From Leadbetterella sp040829825 (lineage in GTDB: Bacteria; Bacteroidota; Bacteroidia; Cytophagales; Spirosomataceae), in the NCBI RefSeq assembly GCF_040829825.1, contig NZ_JBFOLH010000024.1: 64,000 nucleotides of DNA. One strand, written 5' to 3'. The notes beneath the pieces were generated by a model. The model saw nothing but the letters and a program-made list of their open reading frames with translations, was not told where the DNA came from and did not search any database. The translations under genes were made by a program, and so were the position numbers. This document shows, one piece after another, positions 1 to 8,296 of the stretch (positions are counted from its first letter, which is position 1; each line of letters opens with the position of its first letter).

Positions 1-63
1 ATGTATTAAATTTAAGCATTTTATACATTATAACCTAATATGCTTCAATGCTTTTTTCCTTAA

Positions 64-1077
64 CTAAATGGCATTGATACTAATTTCTTTATTACAAAGA
101 AACAAATACCGCTGGTTAAGGTTGTACAACCCTGTGCCGGTAGATGGCTCTTTTTTCTTTTTATTCTGCATTCGATTGTTTACACACACCTGATTATTTG
201 TTACCTCTATAGTTATTTGCAAAGGCTGTTTGTTTGAAACGATATTGTGTTTTATTGCATTTTCTACTAATAATTGCAAAGACATTGGCGGTAAAAGAAA
301 ATGTGCATAGTGATTATCATTGTTGATATCTACTTGCAAACTGCCTGTGTGGCGTTCATTCATCATTTTAATATATGCTGCCAATACTTCCATTTCTTCT
401 TGCAAGGTGATAAGCGGCTTTTTAAAACTACCCAAAATATGACGATAGACAGTGGACATATTATTCACAAATACTCTTGCACCTTCCGGATTTACGGCAA
501 TCATTGACTGAATCGTGTTGAGAGAATTAAAAAGAAAATGTGGGTTAATTTGATTTTTTAATGTTTCGTAAGTAGCCTCTGCATTCAATTTTTGTAATGA
601 TTCGTTTCGTAAGCGTATTTCCTGATTTTTAATTATCAGCATATATATTTCCGCAACAAGAATGCAGAGTAAAACTTCAAGGGTGAAAGTGATATTAAAA
701 ATAAAATTGTAAAATTTTGCATTTGCTGCCACACTTGGAATATGCAGGTTCAAACACAAAATGATATAATGTAAGCCGTAGGATAGAAGGATATTTATTA
801 AAAGCCGTTGATAGAATTTATTAAAATCAAGCTTAACGTTTTGGAAAGCAACCCTGAAGCGTAAGGTGTTAATCCATAGAAATATAAGAGCTATGCAGTA
901 GGTGTAAACAAATTTTAAAATAAAGTCCAATCCATTGGCTCCAATAGCATATTCATTACCGCCTCCACTATTTTTCACATACAACAATACGATAAACCGG
1001 GGCAACGCCAATAGAAGTGAAATCCCCAACGCACTTAATAGCAGTATTCTTGTTTTTTGTTGCTGCAAATTCATCAT
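64..1077 (-). CDS. LytS-like sensor histidine kinase
   Basis: Membrane sensor kinase of the His_kinase/LytS type (337 aa). About four hydrophobic helices fill residues 11-150. They are followed by the signature QINPHFLFNSLN with the phospho-acceptor His at about 180, then an N-box (LLVENAIKHN) and a G-box (TGTGLYNL). The family phosphorylates a LytTR response regulator, usually encoded next door; that gene would lie left of the window edge. The protein stops soon after the G-box, so the last short strand normally seen (ending in VPL/VPI-type residues) is missing and the C-terminus is slightly short. The start with two Met codons at 1077 precedes the first membrane helix. Confidence 0.85.
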   Translation of the reverse strand: MMNLQQQKTRILLLSALGISLLLALPRFIVLLYVKNSGGGNEYAIGANGLDFILKFVYTYCIALIFLWINTLRFRVAFQNVKLDFNKFYQRLLINILLSYGLHYIILCLNLHIPSVAANAKFYNFIFNITFTLEVLLCILVAEIYMLIIKNQEIRLRNESLQKLNAEATYETLKNQINPHFLFNSLNTIQSMIAVNPEGARVFVNNMSTVYRHILGSFKKPLITLQEEMEVLAAYIKMMNERHTGSLQVDINNDNHYAHFLLPPMSLQLLVENAIKHNIVSNKQPLQITIEVTNNQVCVNNRMQNKKKKEPSTGTGLYNLNQRYLFLCNKEISINAI

Positions 1078-1095
1078 AAAACATCCACTTCAAAT

Positions 1096-1650
1096 TTAAG
1101 GCAAAGAGTACTGTTGGAAAAAATTCCAAATCACATCATTGGCATTTAGTGCCGTGGATGGTGCATCACCAATTGCCCTTTGCTTAGTTGAACCAGGCCA
1201 CGAGTGTCCGCCATCGTGGGTAAGATACAGCGTTACCATTGTTGTTCCGCGTGAATTTTTCCAAGAGCATTTTTCATAGTTTGCATAGTTTTCAGTTATT
1301 GTTTCAGTATTACAATCGTTCCTTTGTAACCAATAGTTTATACCTTCTTCAGCCGGAGGAAAATCAACACCACCGATTCCGATACCGCCGTTAAACGGAA
1401 CTTTTGTATCCATCAGAGAGTGAATGTGCAAAATGGGAACTTCTCCCACTTGATTTGGATTTTTTTCGTAAAACATAGTACCACTTACAATACCCACTGC
1501 TGCAATTTTATCCGGCATTTCGGCAGCCAGCCTATACGCCATCATTCCACCGTTTGACATGCCGGCAATGTATATTCTTTTTGCATTTACATTATAGTTA
1601 TACGCAATATAAAATCTTAAAATCCCTTTTGCACTTAAATATACTGTAAA
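1096..1650 (-). pseudogene. 5'-truncated polyhydroxybutyrate depolymerase/feruloyl esterase-like gene
   Basis: Reads as the C-terminal half of an LpqC/PHB-depolymerase-type alpha/beta hydrolase. The nucleophile elbow GMSNGG lies at about 1545-1563, and the catalytic His region HDGGHSWPGS is near 1195-1230. The frame stays open upstream of the first ATG (1560), and the peptide KRIYIAGMSNGG is typical of the family. Homology-like sequence fades near 1620 and a stop lies at 1651-1653. The N-terminal half, with the signal peptide and oxyanion-hole region, is absent. The break coincides with the left end of the integrase-bearing element, so insertion or an associated deletion probably destroyed the gene. 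Confidence 0.7.
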
Positions 1651-1711
1651 TTAAGTAGTTATGAATTTTAGTAATGCAGATTGAAGCAAGAAAAAGCAAG
1701 GAAATACTTAT

Positions 1712-1738
1712 TTTGTTGTACTAAAAGTTGTACCTTTG
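1712..1738 (+). promoter_or_regulatory. Bacteroidota-type promoter of the integrase gene
   Basis: A -7 box TACCTTTG (1731-1738), matching TAnnTTTG, is preceded by TTTG at 1712-1715, about 15 bases upstream. That spacing is shorter than the usual 17-20. It lies 100 bases before the integrase ATG. Pattern match only. Confidence 0.4.
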
Positions 1739-1837
1739 TATTAGATTGCACCGCTTTGAAAAGGCTGATTTATAAAGGGTTTCATCGGTTTGCTTTCGTT
1801 TACAAAGATAGTGTTTAATCCTTTTTAGTGCAAAATT

Positions 1838-3055
1838 ATGGCTTCAATTAAATTAGTTCTGCGTACACAACAGGCAGATGCAACAGGAAAAGCCCCTATT
1901 TACATAAGGTTGATTAAAGACCGCAAAGCTAAATTTGTGGCAACAGGCGTTAAGGCAAAACCCACAGAATGGGACGAGGGAAAACAGAAGCTCAAAAAAA
2001 ACTACCTCAACAGTGCAAGAATGAACGCCTTTTTATCTCAAAAGGTAGCCGATGCAGAAGCACAGGTAGCAGACCACGAAAGAACCAAAAAATCAGTTTC
2101 AGCCCGAAAGCTCAAAGAAGCCATTAAGGGAAAAGCAGACCCGAATTTCTTTGAGTATTGCGATAACCGTTTAGAAAAACTCAAAGGGTTGGTTTCCTAT
2201 CGTACTACGGTTATTTACGAGGGCTATATAAAGAAGTTTGAAAAGTTTTTGGGTTATCGGGATTTTTATTTCTCTGATATTAACGTAGGGATTTTAACCG
2301 ATTATGCCACCTACTGCAAAAAGAAATTAAAGAACAGCAACACTACTGTATTTACATCAATTCGGGTATTGAGTTTCTTTTATAATGATGCAATGGAAGA
2401 AGAATTGATACCGTTGGTTGCTTCGCCATTCTATAAAGTGGACGTACAGAAAAATAATGTGCAACGGTTATTCCTCAACAAAAAGCAGATTGAAGAATTA
2501 GAAAACTTGGATTTGAGCCAACGACCAAAAACCATAGTTCACAGGGATATGTTTTTATTCAGTGTGTTTGGCGGTGGGTTGCGTATCAGTGATGTAATGC
2601 TATTGCAGTGGAAATGCTACGATGAAGAAACCCAAAAGATTACAAAAGTTATTCAGAAAACACAGAAACAACACGCTTTCAGATTAGGTGCTAAATCCAT
2701 TGCCATACTCAACAAATACAAACCGAAAACAATAGACCCCGAAGCCTTTATATTTCCTGTATTAGAAAACCCCCAAAGGATTTTTACCGATGCCAAATAC
2801 AAAACTGAAAGGATAGCAAACAAAGTTCATTTAGGCGATATTCATTTGCGTAAAATGGGTAAGGAAATAAATTTGCCGTTTAATCTTCATTTTCATTTAA
2901 GCCGTCATACATTCGCTACAAATGCGTTAAATAATGGTATGCGTATAGAACACGTTAGCAAATTACTTGACCACGCTACCATACAGCAAACACAGGTTTA
3001 TGCAAAAATCGTTAGTGAGGAGTTGGATAACGCAGTAGATAAATACATCAATTAA
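1838..3055 (+). CDS. Tyrosine recombinase/site-specific integrase
   Basis: 405-residue phage-type integrase with the N-terminal Arm-DNA-binding and SAM-like core-binding regions common in Bacteroidota integrases. The catalytic domain is complete by eye: first Arg in GGGLRISDVM, HLSRHTFATN (HxxR box), then LLDHATIQQTQVYAK with the second His and the nucleophilic Tyr near residue 391. It should catalyse integration and excision of the element that starts just upstream. It is followed after 49 bases by the DUF1016 gene on the same strand. No lesion is seen, so the enzyme may be active. Confidence 0.9.
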   Translation: MASIKLVLRTQQADATGKAPIYIRLIKDRKAKFVATGVKAKPTEWDEGKQKLKKNYLNSARMNAFLSQKVADAEAQVADHERTKKSVSARKLKEAIKGKADPNFFEYCDNRLEKLKGLVSYRTTVIYEGYIKKFEKFLGYRDFYFSDINVGILTDYATYCKKKLKNSNTTVFTSIRVLSFFYNDAMEEELIPLVASPFYKVDVQKNNVQRLFLNKKQIEELENLDLSQRPKTIVHRDMFLFSVFGGGLRISDVMLLQWKCYDEETQKITKVIQKTQKQHAFRLGAKSIAILNKYKPKTIDPEAFIFPVLENPQRIFTDAKYKTERIANKVHLGDIHLRKMGKEINLPFNLHFHLSRHTFATNALNNGMRIEHVSKLLDHATIQQTQVYAKIVSEELDNAVDKYIN

Positions 3056-3104
3056 AACGGCACAGGTATATTTATTTCTAACTTTGTAGCATAGAATTTT
3101 TAAT

Positions 3105-4208
3105 ATGGACAACCGTTTTTCCGACATCATAAATCTAATACAGCAAGCCCGAAACAATGCCGTTCGTGCTGTCAATACCGAACTGATAAACCTTTATTGG
3201 AATGTTGGGGCATACATCAAACAAAAATTATCCGTTGCCGATTGGGGCGATAAAGCGGTTGATGAATTGGCGTTGTTCATTCAGCGAAACAATCCCGAAT
3301 TAAAAGGGTTTAGCCGTGCAGGGCTTTACAGAATGGTACAGTTTTATGAAACTTATACCCAAACCAAATTTGTCGCACCAATGGTGCGACAAATACAAAA
3401 CAATGAAAATCAATCAGATGAAATTGTATCACCAACGGTGCGACAATTTCAATTTCAACCGCAAGACATAAAAAATACGCTTTTAGCAGAATTGAGTTGG
3501 ACACATCATCTTACAATCTTTTCACGCTGTAAAACCGAAGAAGAACGAGAGTTTTATTTGCGTATGGCTATCAAAGAAAAATACACCAAACGAGAGCTTG
3601 ACCGTCAAATTTCCGCAAGTCTTTTTGAGCGGGTTATGTTGGGCAATGCAAAAATCTCATCATTGCCGAGAGAATTAAATACCGATATAACCAATCCTTT
3701 CAAAGATAGTTATGTTTTTGAGTTCTTAAACCTGCCCGAACCACACAGCGAAAGCGATTTACAAAAGGGCTTAATCAAACAGATGAAAAACTTTATCCTT
3801 GAATTGGGCAGGGATTTTATTTTTATTGATGAAGAATATAAAGTACAGGTAGGCAATAGGGATTTCTACATTGATTTGCTGTTTTATCATCGTGATTTGC
3901 AATGCTTGGTAGCCTTTGAACTAAAAGCTGATGAATTTCAGCCCGAACATTTGGGGCAACTCAATTTCTATTTAGAAGCGTTAGACCGTAATGCAAAGAA
4001 GAAACACGAAAACCCAAGCATTGGTGTTTTACTTTGCAAAGACAAAGAAAACGAAGTGGTAGAATATGCGTTAAGCCGTTCCCTTTCCCCTGCATTGGTT
4101 TCCGAGTATCAAACACAACTGCCCGACAAGAAATTACTGCAACAGAAATTACACGAAATTTTTGAAAATAGCGATACAGAACAACAAACAAACAATGAGC
4201 AATTTTAA
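3105..4208 (+). CDS. DUF1016/YhcG-family PDDEXK nuclease protein
   Basis: 367 aa. The N-terminal DUF1016 domain (residues about 5-170: INLYWNVGAYI, GFSRAGLYRMVQFY, LSWTHHLTIFSR) is followed by the YhcG C-terminal PD-(D/E)XK-like domain (about 200-345). The latter carries YIDLLFYHRDLQCLVAFELK, where D, E and K form the likely metal-binding site. Family members are common in mobile elements and defence islands and are predicted DNA nucleases; the precise role is unknown. A linker at residues about 88-117 contains two copies of a VRQ-type peptide encoded by DNA palindromes. The stop overlaps the following regulator gene by 14 bases. Confidence 0.85.
   Translation: MDNRFSDIINLIQQARNNAVRAVNTELINLYWNVGAYIKQKLSVADWGDKAVDELALFIQRNNPELKGFSRAGLYRMVQFYETYTQTKFVAPMVRQIQNNENQSDEIVSPTVRQFQFQPQDIKNTLLAELSWTHHLTIFSRCKTEEEREFYLRMAIKEKYTKRELDRQISASLFERVMLGNAKISSLPRELNTDITNPFKDSYVFEFLNLPEPHSESDLQKGLIKQMKNFILELGRDFIFIDEEYKVQVGNRDFYIDLLFYHRDLQCLVAFELKADEFQPEHLGQLNFYLEALDRNAKKKHENPSIGVLLCKDKENEVVEYALSRSLSPALVSEYQTQLPDKKLLQQKLHEIFENSDTEQQTNNEQF
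3367..3447. repeat. Pair of palindromes inside the DUF1016 gene
   Basis: A 27-base palindrome (arms 3367-3379 and 3381-3393, core GTCGCACCA/TGGTGCGAC, one-base spacer) is followed by an imperfect copy around 3423-3447 (two arm mismatches). Both are translated, giving similar APMVRQI and SPTVRQF peptides in the interdomain linker. The right-hand half GGTGCGACAA is shared. Looks like a small palindromic insertion tolerated in a linker. Confidence 0.7.
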
Positions 4209-4776
4209 AATATTCAAAGATTACCTAAAAAATGTTTCTTTCCTTACTGAAAAGGATTGTTCATTATTTGAGCCTTATCTGAAAACAAAAAACTGCAAAG
4301 CGAAAGATTATTTTTTAGGCGAAGGAAAAATTTGTCAGGAAATCGGGTTTGTAAACAAAGGCTGTTTCAGAACGTATTATCTTGCAGACGGAAAGGAAAT
4401 CAATACACATTTCACATTTGAAAATGAGTTTGTAACTGACTACGACAGTTTTTTGCAACAGAAACCAAGTAAATATTTTATTCAAGCGTTAGAAGATACT
4501 GAAATTGTAACATTCAATTTATCGGCTCTGCAAAACGCCTACAATCAATCGCATAATTGGGAACGATTTGGCAGAATAATTTCTGAACAATCCTACAAAC
4601 TGACAACCCAACGAGTAGAAAGTTTTTTATTCTTAGACGGAGAGCAACGTTACCTTGACTTGCTTAAAAATCAATCACACATTTTCGACAGAATACCACT
4701 TTATCACATCGCTTCTTATTTAGGGCTTGAACGTGAAAGTTTGAGCCGATTACGAAAAAAAATTGCTCATCAGTAA
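4195..4776 (+). CDS. Crp/Fnr-family transcriptional regulator
   Basis: About 193 aa from ATG 4195; a further in-frame start at 4162 lies inside the upstream gene and is less likely. Residues 20-115 fit a cyclic-nucleotide-binding-like beta-roll (FLGEGKICQEIGFVNKGCFRTYYL). The C-terminus has a winged HTH (HIASYLGLERESLSRLRKK). Like most Bacteroidota members it lacks the full cAMP-binding signature. It precedes the lipoprotein, reductase, DUF417 and DJ-1 genes, and is a natural candidate for their regulator. Confidence 0.85.
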   Translation: MSNFKIFKDYLKNVSFLTEKDCSLFEPYLKTKNCKAKDYFLGEGKICQEIGFVNKGCFRTYYLADGKEINTHFTFENEFVTDYDSFLQQKPSKYFIQALEDTEIVTFNLSALQNAYNQSHNWERFGRIISEQSYKLTTQRVESFLFLDGEQRYLDLLKNQSHIFDRIPLYHIASYLGLERESLSRLRKKIAHQ

Positions 4777-4855
4777 CGATTGTAACATTTGTTAATTTTC
4801 ATCTCAATCTTCTTGCTGAATTTTGCAGCGTTAAAAATCACAATTAAAAAAGAAG

Positions 4856-5512
4856 ATGAAAAAAACATTTTTTGTATTAAGTACCATTGCATTGATGAGT
4901 GCTTGCAGTTCAGTTAAAAAAACGGCAATCGTTCCAACCACGTCAAAGTCAGATTTTGAAGACACTTACACCATTATTTGGAATGGTAAAAGTGAGGCAT
5001 ATCGCTATATTGACGGAGAATACAAGAGAGATGAAACTTACGATTACGTTTTTAATGTAGTTCAAAAAAGGTACGACAATGTTTGGAAATCAACCAAAAC
5101 ATTGCACCGCAATCACCCCGATTATGATTTTAGAGGCGGGCAAAGAAGTCAGACAATGTACTTTCAGCTTAACTACGCTATGAATGACGATAACTTGAGT
5201 TCTACATTAAACAGTTCGTTGGGTAGCGGAAAAGGTACTTCCGATATTGAATTTAGAAATCAAACTTTAATCATTCAGTTGGACACCGACAATCCTTATT
5301 ACAACATCAGTAAATACACACCATTCAACAGAATGAAAATTACACAGCAATATAAATACGAAGAAGGCTTATTGCTTGAAATTGTTGAACTGTACAAAGA
5401 AGATAAAAACGGAAAAGTAACACCATTCTCAAAAATGGAAGAAACGGCTGTTTTTTACATAAAAGGAAAATTAGACAAAGCACCAACAATATTTAATTAT
5501 GTACGAGAATAA
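4856..5512 (+). CDS. Putative lipoprotein of unknown function
   Basis: 218 aa with a type II signal peptide: MKKT, a hydrophobic stretch, then lipobox LMSACSS with the lipidated Cys at residue 17. The rest is rich in charged and aromatic residues with no recognised domain; alternating polar and hydrophobic strands suggest a beta-rich periplasmic or outer-membrane-anchored protein. It sits between the Crp-type regulator and an NAD(P)H oxidoreductase whose ATG (5520) starts just after its stop, so the two are probably co-transcribed. I do not recognise the family. Confidence 0.7.
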   Translation: MKKTFFVLSTIALMSACSSVKKTAIVPTTSKSDFEDTYTIIWNGKSEAYRYIDGEYKRDETYDYVFNVVQKRYDNVWKSTKTLHRNHPDYDFRGGQRSQTMYFQLNYAMNDDNLSSTLNSSLGSGKGTSDIEFRNQTLIIQLDTDNPYYNISKYTPFNRMKITQQYKYEEGLLLEIVELYKEDKNGKVTPFSKMEETAVFYIKGKLDKAPTIFNYVRE

Positions 5513-5519
5513 CAGACAG

Positions 5520-6107
5520 ATGAAAAATATTTTAATAATAAACGGACACCCCAACACCGAGAGTTTTAATTATGCTTTACACAAAGCCTATAAAAACGGA
5601 GTATTGGCAAAAGGCAAATACAACATTGACGAAATAAATGTTGCAGAGTTGGAATTTAACCTCAATTTAAGCAAAGGTTACAGCACAGGCGTAACAATGG
5701 AAGCCGGCCTGATAAAAGCACAGGAAAAAATAAAAAATGCAGACCATATAGTTTGGATTTATCCGCTTTGGTGGGGAATGATGCCCGCCATTCTCAAAGG
5801 ATTTATTGACCGTGTTTTTGTTCCGGGATTTGCTTTTAAATATCACAACAACAGTAGCAAGTGGGACAAATTGTTGAAAGGAAAAACTACTGAAATTATT
5901 TGCACATTGGATTACCCTGTTTTTGTGTTTAAATACTTTTTTGGCGAGGGCGGTGTAAAAGTAATGCGAAAAATGGTGCTTGATTTTTGCGGTTTAAAAA
6001 CTACAAAAACCACTTACATCGGGCAAATTAAACCCTCAACACCCGAACAAAGAAAAGTTTGGTTGAATAAAGTTGAACAAATCGGTAAAAAATATAAGGA
6101 AAAATGA
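5520..6107 (+). CDS. NAD(P)H dehydrogenase (quinone)/flavodoxin-like oxidoreductase
   Basis: About 195 aa, Flavodoxin_2 fold. The N-terminus KNILIINGHPNTESFN is the FMN/FAD phosphate-binding loop. WIYPLWWGMMPAILKGFIDRVF (split over residues about 75-98) is the family hallmark near the active site. Expected to reduce quinones or other acceptors with NAD(P)H in the cytoplasm as part of electrophile or oxidant defence. The ATG at 5520 matches the family N-terminus; an upstream in-frame start at 5499 overlaps the lipoprotein gene. Its stop overlaps the DUF417 start by 4 bases, indicating translational coupling. Confidence 0.9.
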   Translation: MKNILIINGHPNTESFNYALHKAYKNGVLAKGKYNIDEINVAELEFNLNLSKGYSTGVTMEAGLIKAQEKIKNADHIVWIYPLWWGMMPAILKGFIDRVFVPGFAFKYHNNSSKWDKLLKGKTTEIICTLDYPVFVFKYFFGEGGVKVMRKMVLDFCGLKTTKTTYIGQIKPSTPEQRKVWLNKVEQIGKKYKEK

Positions 6108-6550
6108 AAAATATAGACTTACAAAAAATTGGGTATCAAATAAGTGTATTCGGTGTTTCTGTTATACTAATTTGGATTGGTACTTTTAAATTTACCCCAA
6201 CAGAAGCAAAATTGATTGAACCCTTAGTCAGCAATAGTTTTATGATGAGTTGGCTTTATAATTTCTTATCACTGCAAGGTGTTTCCAATCTAATTGGAAC
6301 AGTCGAAATTATAACCGCTATTTCTCTTCTTTTACATTTCGTTTGGAAAAAAGCGGGAATACTCGGTGGCATTTTATCAATACTGACATTTTTAGCCACA
6401 ATCAGCTTCTTGTTTACAACACCTAATGTTTGTAAAACAATAGATGGAATACCAATAACCGATTTTTTCATTCTGAAAGATATTATGGCATTGGGAATTT
6501 CGATAATGGTTTTAGGTAAATGTATGAACGAAACAATCAATAAATCTTAA
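6104..6550 (+). CDS. DUF417 (YkgB/RclC-like) membrane protein
   Basis: 148 aa with four predicted membrane helices (about 12-30, 55-72, 80-105, 118-140). The motif IWIGTFKFTPTEAKLIEPLV near residues 22-41 is the DUF417 signature. RclC/YkgB-type proteins are linked to reactive chlorine and oxidant stress in other bacteria; that link is family knowledge, not shown here. Coupled to the upstream quinone reductase by an ATGA overlap and followed 5 bases later by a DJ-1/PfpI gene. The neighbourhood therefore supports a stress-response cargo operon. Confidence 0.85.
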   Translation: MKNIDLQKIGYQISVFGVSVILIWIGTFKFTPTEAKLIEPLVSNSFMMSWLYNFLSLQGVSNLIGTVEIITAISLLLHFVWKKAGILGGILSILTFLATISFLFTTPNVCKTIDGIPITDFFILKDIMALGISIMVLGKCMNETINKS

Positions 6551-6555
6551 ACTTG

Positions 6556-7263
6556 ATGAGAAAGAAAAAAATATTGGCAGTTGCTACAAACAGCAATAAC
6601 GCAATAGGCAAAGGAAAACCAACAGGCTTGTGGCTTTCGGAACTAACTCACTTTGTTGATATAGTAATGCAGGCAGGCTATGAAGTGGACATAGCAAGCC
6701 CTTCGGGTGGAAAAATCCCTTTAGATATTGTACGGCACTCGCTTGACAAGCAACTGAAAGATAAATCAAATGCAATGTTTATGCGTATTCCACGTTTAAA
6801 ACAAGCCTTAGAAAACTCATTGGCTATAAGTAAAATTAACGTGGCAGATTACCAAGCCATTTATCTTGCAGGTGGACACGGTGCAATGTTCGATTTTCGT
6901 CAGTCGGAAGCACTACAAAATAAACTCACCGATTTTTATTCGTCAGACAAAATTCTTTCAGGTGTTTGTCACGGTGTAGCAGGTTTTATTGATACGAAAG
7001 ACCAATCGGGAAACCGTATTGTAAAAAATAAAAAGATAACAGGCTTCTCAAATTTTGAAGACAAATTAGCAGAAGCGATTGAGCATTTACCCTTTTTGTT
7101 GGAAACCGATTTGAAAAACGCAGGAGCGATTTATCGAAAAAATTTAATTCCGTTCACATCAAGAATTGAAACAGAACATAATTTTATTACAGGGCAAAAT
7201 CCCGCTTCGGCTAAAGCGGTTGGCAAGGCAGTGGTAAAAATGTTACAGGCAAACAAAAAATAG
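6556..7263 (+). CDS. DJ-1/PfpI (Hsp31-like) class I amidotransferase-fold protein
   Basis: 235 aa from ATG 6556 (a TTG in frame at 6553 is an alternative). The nucleophile elbow SGVCHG, with its Cys near residue 140, and the preceding YLAGGHGAMFDF match Hsp31/YajL-type type-1 glutamine-amidotransferase-like proteins. GFSNFED and TGQNPASAKAVG are further family marks. Members act as glyoxalase III, chaperones or deglycase-like stress proteins; which applies cannot be told from sequence alone. Part of the stress-cargo run in the mobile element. Confidence 0.88.
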   Translation: MRKKKILAVATNSNNAIGKGKPTGLWLSELTHFVDIVMQAGYEVDIASPSGGKIPLDIVRHSLDKQLKDKSNAMFMRIPRLKQALENSLAISKINVADYQAIYLAGGHGAMFDFRQSEALQNKLTDFYSSDKILSGVCHGVAGFIDTKDQSGNRIVKNKKITGFSNFEDKLAEAIEHLPFLLETDLKNAGAIYRKNLIPFTSRIETEHNFITGQNPASAKAVGKAVVKMLQANKK

Positions 7264-7279
7264 TACGGATAACTATCAA

Positions 7280-8071
7280 ATGGAAACTAAAATAATAAGC
7301 AGTACAATAGTCTTTATTCACGGACTTTTTATGAACCCCACAAGTTGGGACAATTGGATAAAATATTTTGAAGCACAAGGCTATAAATGTTATGCCCCCG
7401 CATATCCTTTTCACGAAGGAAATCCTGCCGACTTGCGGAATAACATTAACCCTGCATTGGGCAATTTAACTTTCGGACAAGTGATAGACAGCCTTTCGGT
7501 ATTCATTGACAATTTACCCGAAAAACCAATTCTCATAGGTCATTCAATGGGCGGTCTTGCAGTTCAAAAACTCATTGAATTGAATAAAGGAGTTGCGGGA
7601 ATTTGTATTGACGCTGCACCGCCAAAAGGAATTTTTAGTTTCAAATGGAGTTTCTTAAAAGCAAATTTACCGACAATAAATCCGTTAAAAGCAAATTCGG
7701 TTTGTGTTCCAAGCGGAAAATGGTTTCATTATGCTTTTTGCAACACAATGACATTAGAACAAACACAAATTGAATACAACAATTTTGTAGTTCCCGAAAG
7801 CAGAAACATACCGAGAAGCAGTACAAAAAATGAAGGTAAAATTGATTTCAAGAAACCGCATAATCCTTTACTTTTTATAGCGGGTGAAAAAGACAACATT
7901 ATTCCCGCTTCTTTAAACCGAAAAAACTTTAACGCATACAAAGACCCAAACAGCAAAAGAGATTTTAAAGAATTTCCCAACCGAACACACTACATCTGCG
8001 GACAAGAAAATTGGCAGGAAGTAGCCGATTATACTTCAAATTGGTTAAACAGTATTAATAAAAACAAATAA
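7280..8071 (+). CDS. Alpha/beta hydrolase
   Basis: 263 aa. FIHGLFMNPTSW (oxyanion region), the nucleophile elbow GHSMGG (Ser near residue 90), an Asp in AGEKDNIIPA and a His in NRTHYICG give a complete Ser-Asp-His triad. No signal peptide, so cytoplasmic. Substrate unknown; the closest general type is the small-molecule esterase/lactonase group often found next to reductases. It starts 16 bases after the DJ-1 gene and ends the stress cargo cluster. Confidence 0.85.
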   Translation: METKIISSTIVFIHGLFMNPTSWDNWIKYFEAQGYKCYAPAYPFHEGNPADLRNNINPALGNLTFGQVIDSLSVFIDNLPEKPILIGHSMGGLAVQKLIELNKGVAGICIDAAPPKGIFSFKWSFLKANLPTINPLKANSVCVPSGKWFHYAFCNTMTLEQTQIEYNNFVVPESRNIPRSSTKNEGKIDFKKPHNPLLFIAGEKDNIIPASLNRKNFNAYKDPNSKRDFKEFPNRTHYICGQENWQEVADYTSNWLNSINKNK

Positions 8072-8076
8072 AAAAA

Positions 8077-8215
8077 ATGGCAAGTACATCAGAAACAGGA
8101 CACGCAAAAAATGTTGCAATGGATTGTGCTTGCTAAACGAACCGAAACCCGACAAAAACGCATAGATGAAATTGCCGAACTTGCAGGACAAAAGAAGAAA
8201 CTAAAACAATTTTGA
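8077..8215 (+). pseudogene. Fused remnants of two small genes (N-terminus of a conserved small protein and C-terminus of a YdeI-like protein)
   Basis: The frame from ATG 8077 encodes MASTSETGHAKNVA, the start of a small conserved Bacteroidota protein, then runs out of phase and stops at 8134-8136. A second frame (8111-8215) encodes AKRTETRQKRIDEIAELA plus a basic tail. This resembles the C-terminal segment of YdeI/OmpD-associated proteins. The two pieces meet around 8108-8118, as expected from one deletion joining two formerly adjacent genes. Identification of both halves is from memory of the families and should be searched. Confidence 0.5.
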
Positions 8216-8296
8216 CGAAAGAAAAACGGCTATTAACATCGGTTTTGTGTAATGGCGGATAAGTGCTTCATATGAAATAAAAATTCTATCAGATAA

